A DNA stretch of 11,776 bases from JBQLZQ01 sp052168355 (lineage in GTDB: Bacteria; Pseudomonadota; Alphaproteobacteria; DSM-16000; Inquilinaceae): positions 1-11,776 of the forward strand of contig JBQLZQ010000036.1 of the NCBI GenBank assembly GCA_052168355.1. Direction: 5' to 3'. The notes beneath the pieces were generated by a model. It saw nothing but the letters and a program-made list of their open reading frames with translations, did not search any database and was not told the DNA's origin. This document shows, piece by piece, positions 11,601 through 11,776 of this stretch. The stretch's first letter is position 1. Every line of letters starts with the position of its first letter. The position numbers and the translations under genes were made by a program.

Positions 11601-11686
11601 CGACACTCTCCGGGGGCAGGTCGCCCTGACGGGAAAGGGGGGCCGCAGTGTCCATGGGTTTGGGGAGGACCGCAACGGGGGACCGA

Positions 11687-11707
11687 CCGGCGCACGACAT
11701 GCGCCGG
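11687..11707. repeat. Perfect inverted repeat, 8-bp arms, upstream of the EamA gene
   Basis: CCGGCGCA (11687-11694) and TGCGCCGG (11700-11707) are exact inverted copies around CGACA. It lies 87 bases upstream of the EamA gene start. No T-run follows on either strand, so it is an operator candidate or a Rho-assisted structure rather than an intrinsic terminator. Confidence 0.55.
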
Positions 11708-11724
11708 CGGCCGGCAAGCATGGC

Positions 11725-11750
11725 GTCCGGGCAGCGCGGGCTGCCCGGAC
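11725..11750 (-). terminator. Perfect 10-bp hairpin, possible terminator
   Basis: GTCCGGGCAG (11725-11734) pairs exactly with CTGCCCGGAC (11741-11750) over a six-base loop. On the minus strand it begins 7 bases after a possible stop codon (TGA at 11758-11760), where a terminator would lie. There is no T-run after it, so termination efficiency is uncertain. Confidence 0.45.
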
Positions 11751-11757
11751 CCCTGTC

Positions 11758-11776
11758 TCAGGCCACGAGGTCGAAC
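11758..11776 (-). CDS. Possible 3' end of a minus-strand gene
   Basis: On the minus strand the window edge can be read as Phe-Asp-Leu-Val-Ala followed by TGA (11758-11760), with a strong hairpin straight after. The hairpin placement suggests a gene end, but five codons cannot establish one or identify it. Confidence 0.2.

Noticed and set aside
11601..11717. N-terminal extension of the EamA transporter
   Set aside because: The segment is Pro/Arg-rich, overlaps the 11687-11707 inverted repeat, and precedes a start with good GGAG spacing at 11600.

Overview
This is a high-G+C window (roughly 65-70% by eye) that reads as ordinary chromosome of an alphaproteobacterium, most likely of the Rhodospirillales. 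The evidence for that placement is a COQ9/TIGR02396 gene divergent from rpsU, a three-gene proton-translocating transhydrogenase laid out as in Rhodospirillum rubrum, and a typical alphaproteobacterial S21 protein. I see no insertion sequence, phage gene, CRISPR array, tRNA or rRNA.

Layout. (1) 69-1315, minus strand: a two-gene unit of peptide deformylase then a COQ9-family ubiquinone factor. (2) 1316-1500 is a divergent regulatory region with candidate promoters on both strands and a hairpin just upstream of the rpsU ribosome binding site. (3) rpsU (1501-1704, probable TTG start), a candidate terminator, then an unrecognised 81-residue protein (1806-2051, GTG start). (4) 2086-2607, minus strand: an unrecognised 173-residue protein with lower G+C than its neighbours and a C-terminus resembling the CheY-binding peptide of FliM. 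(5) 2734-5906, minus strand: the pntAa-pntAb-pntB operon for the NAD(P) transhydrogenase. Its PntAa has an unusual Ala/Pro-rich C-terminal tail. (6) 5907-6241 is a divergent control region holding an 11-bp tandem repeat, a candidate promoter, a TPP riboswitch and a hairpin that masks the thiM ribosome binding site. (7) 6242-9208, plus strand: the thiamine salvage operon thiM-thiE-thiD-tenA, with every junction a 4-base stop/start overlap. (8) 9218-10576, minus strand: an ABC1/AarF/COQ8-like atypical kinase convergent with tenA. (9) 10686-11600, minus strand: a DMT/EamA transporter, preceded by two perfect inverted repeats. The last few bases may be the 3' end of another minus-strand gene.

Function. 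The thi operon would rescue the thiazole and pyrimidine halves of thiamine and join them to thiamine phosphate, with TPP shutting off translation of the first gene and, by coupling, the rest. The transhydrogenase would use the proton gradient to make NADPH. COQ9 and the COQ8-like kinase are both associated with ubiquinone synthesis. Nothing here is clearly a new multi-gene system. The best leads are the FliM-like tail on the 2086-2607 protein, the rpsU leader hairpin carrying an anti-Shine-Dalgarno-like CCTCC, the helical-turn-spaced repeat before the thi promoter, and the PntAa tail.
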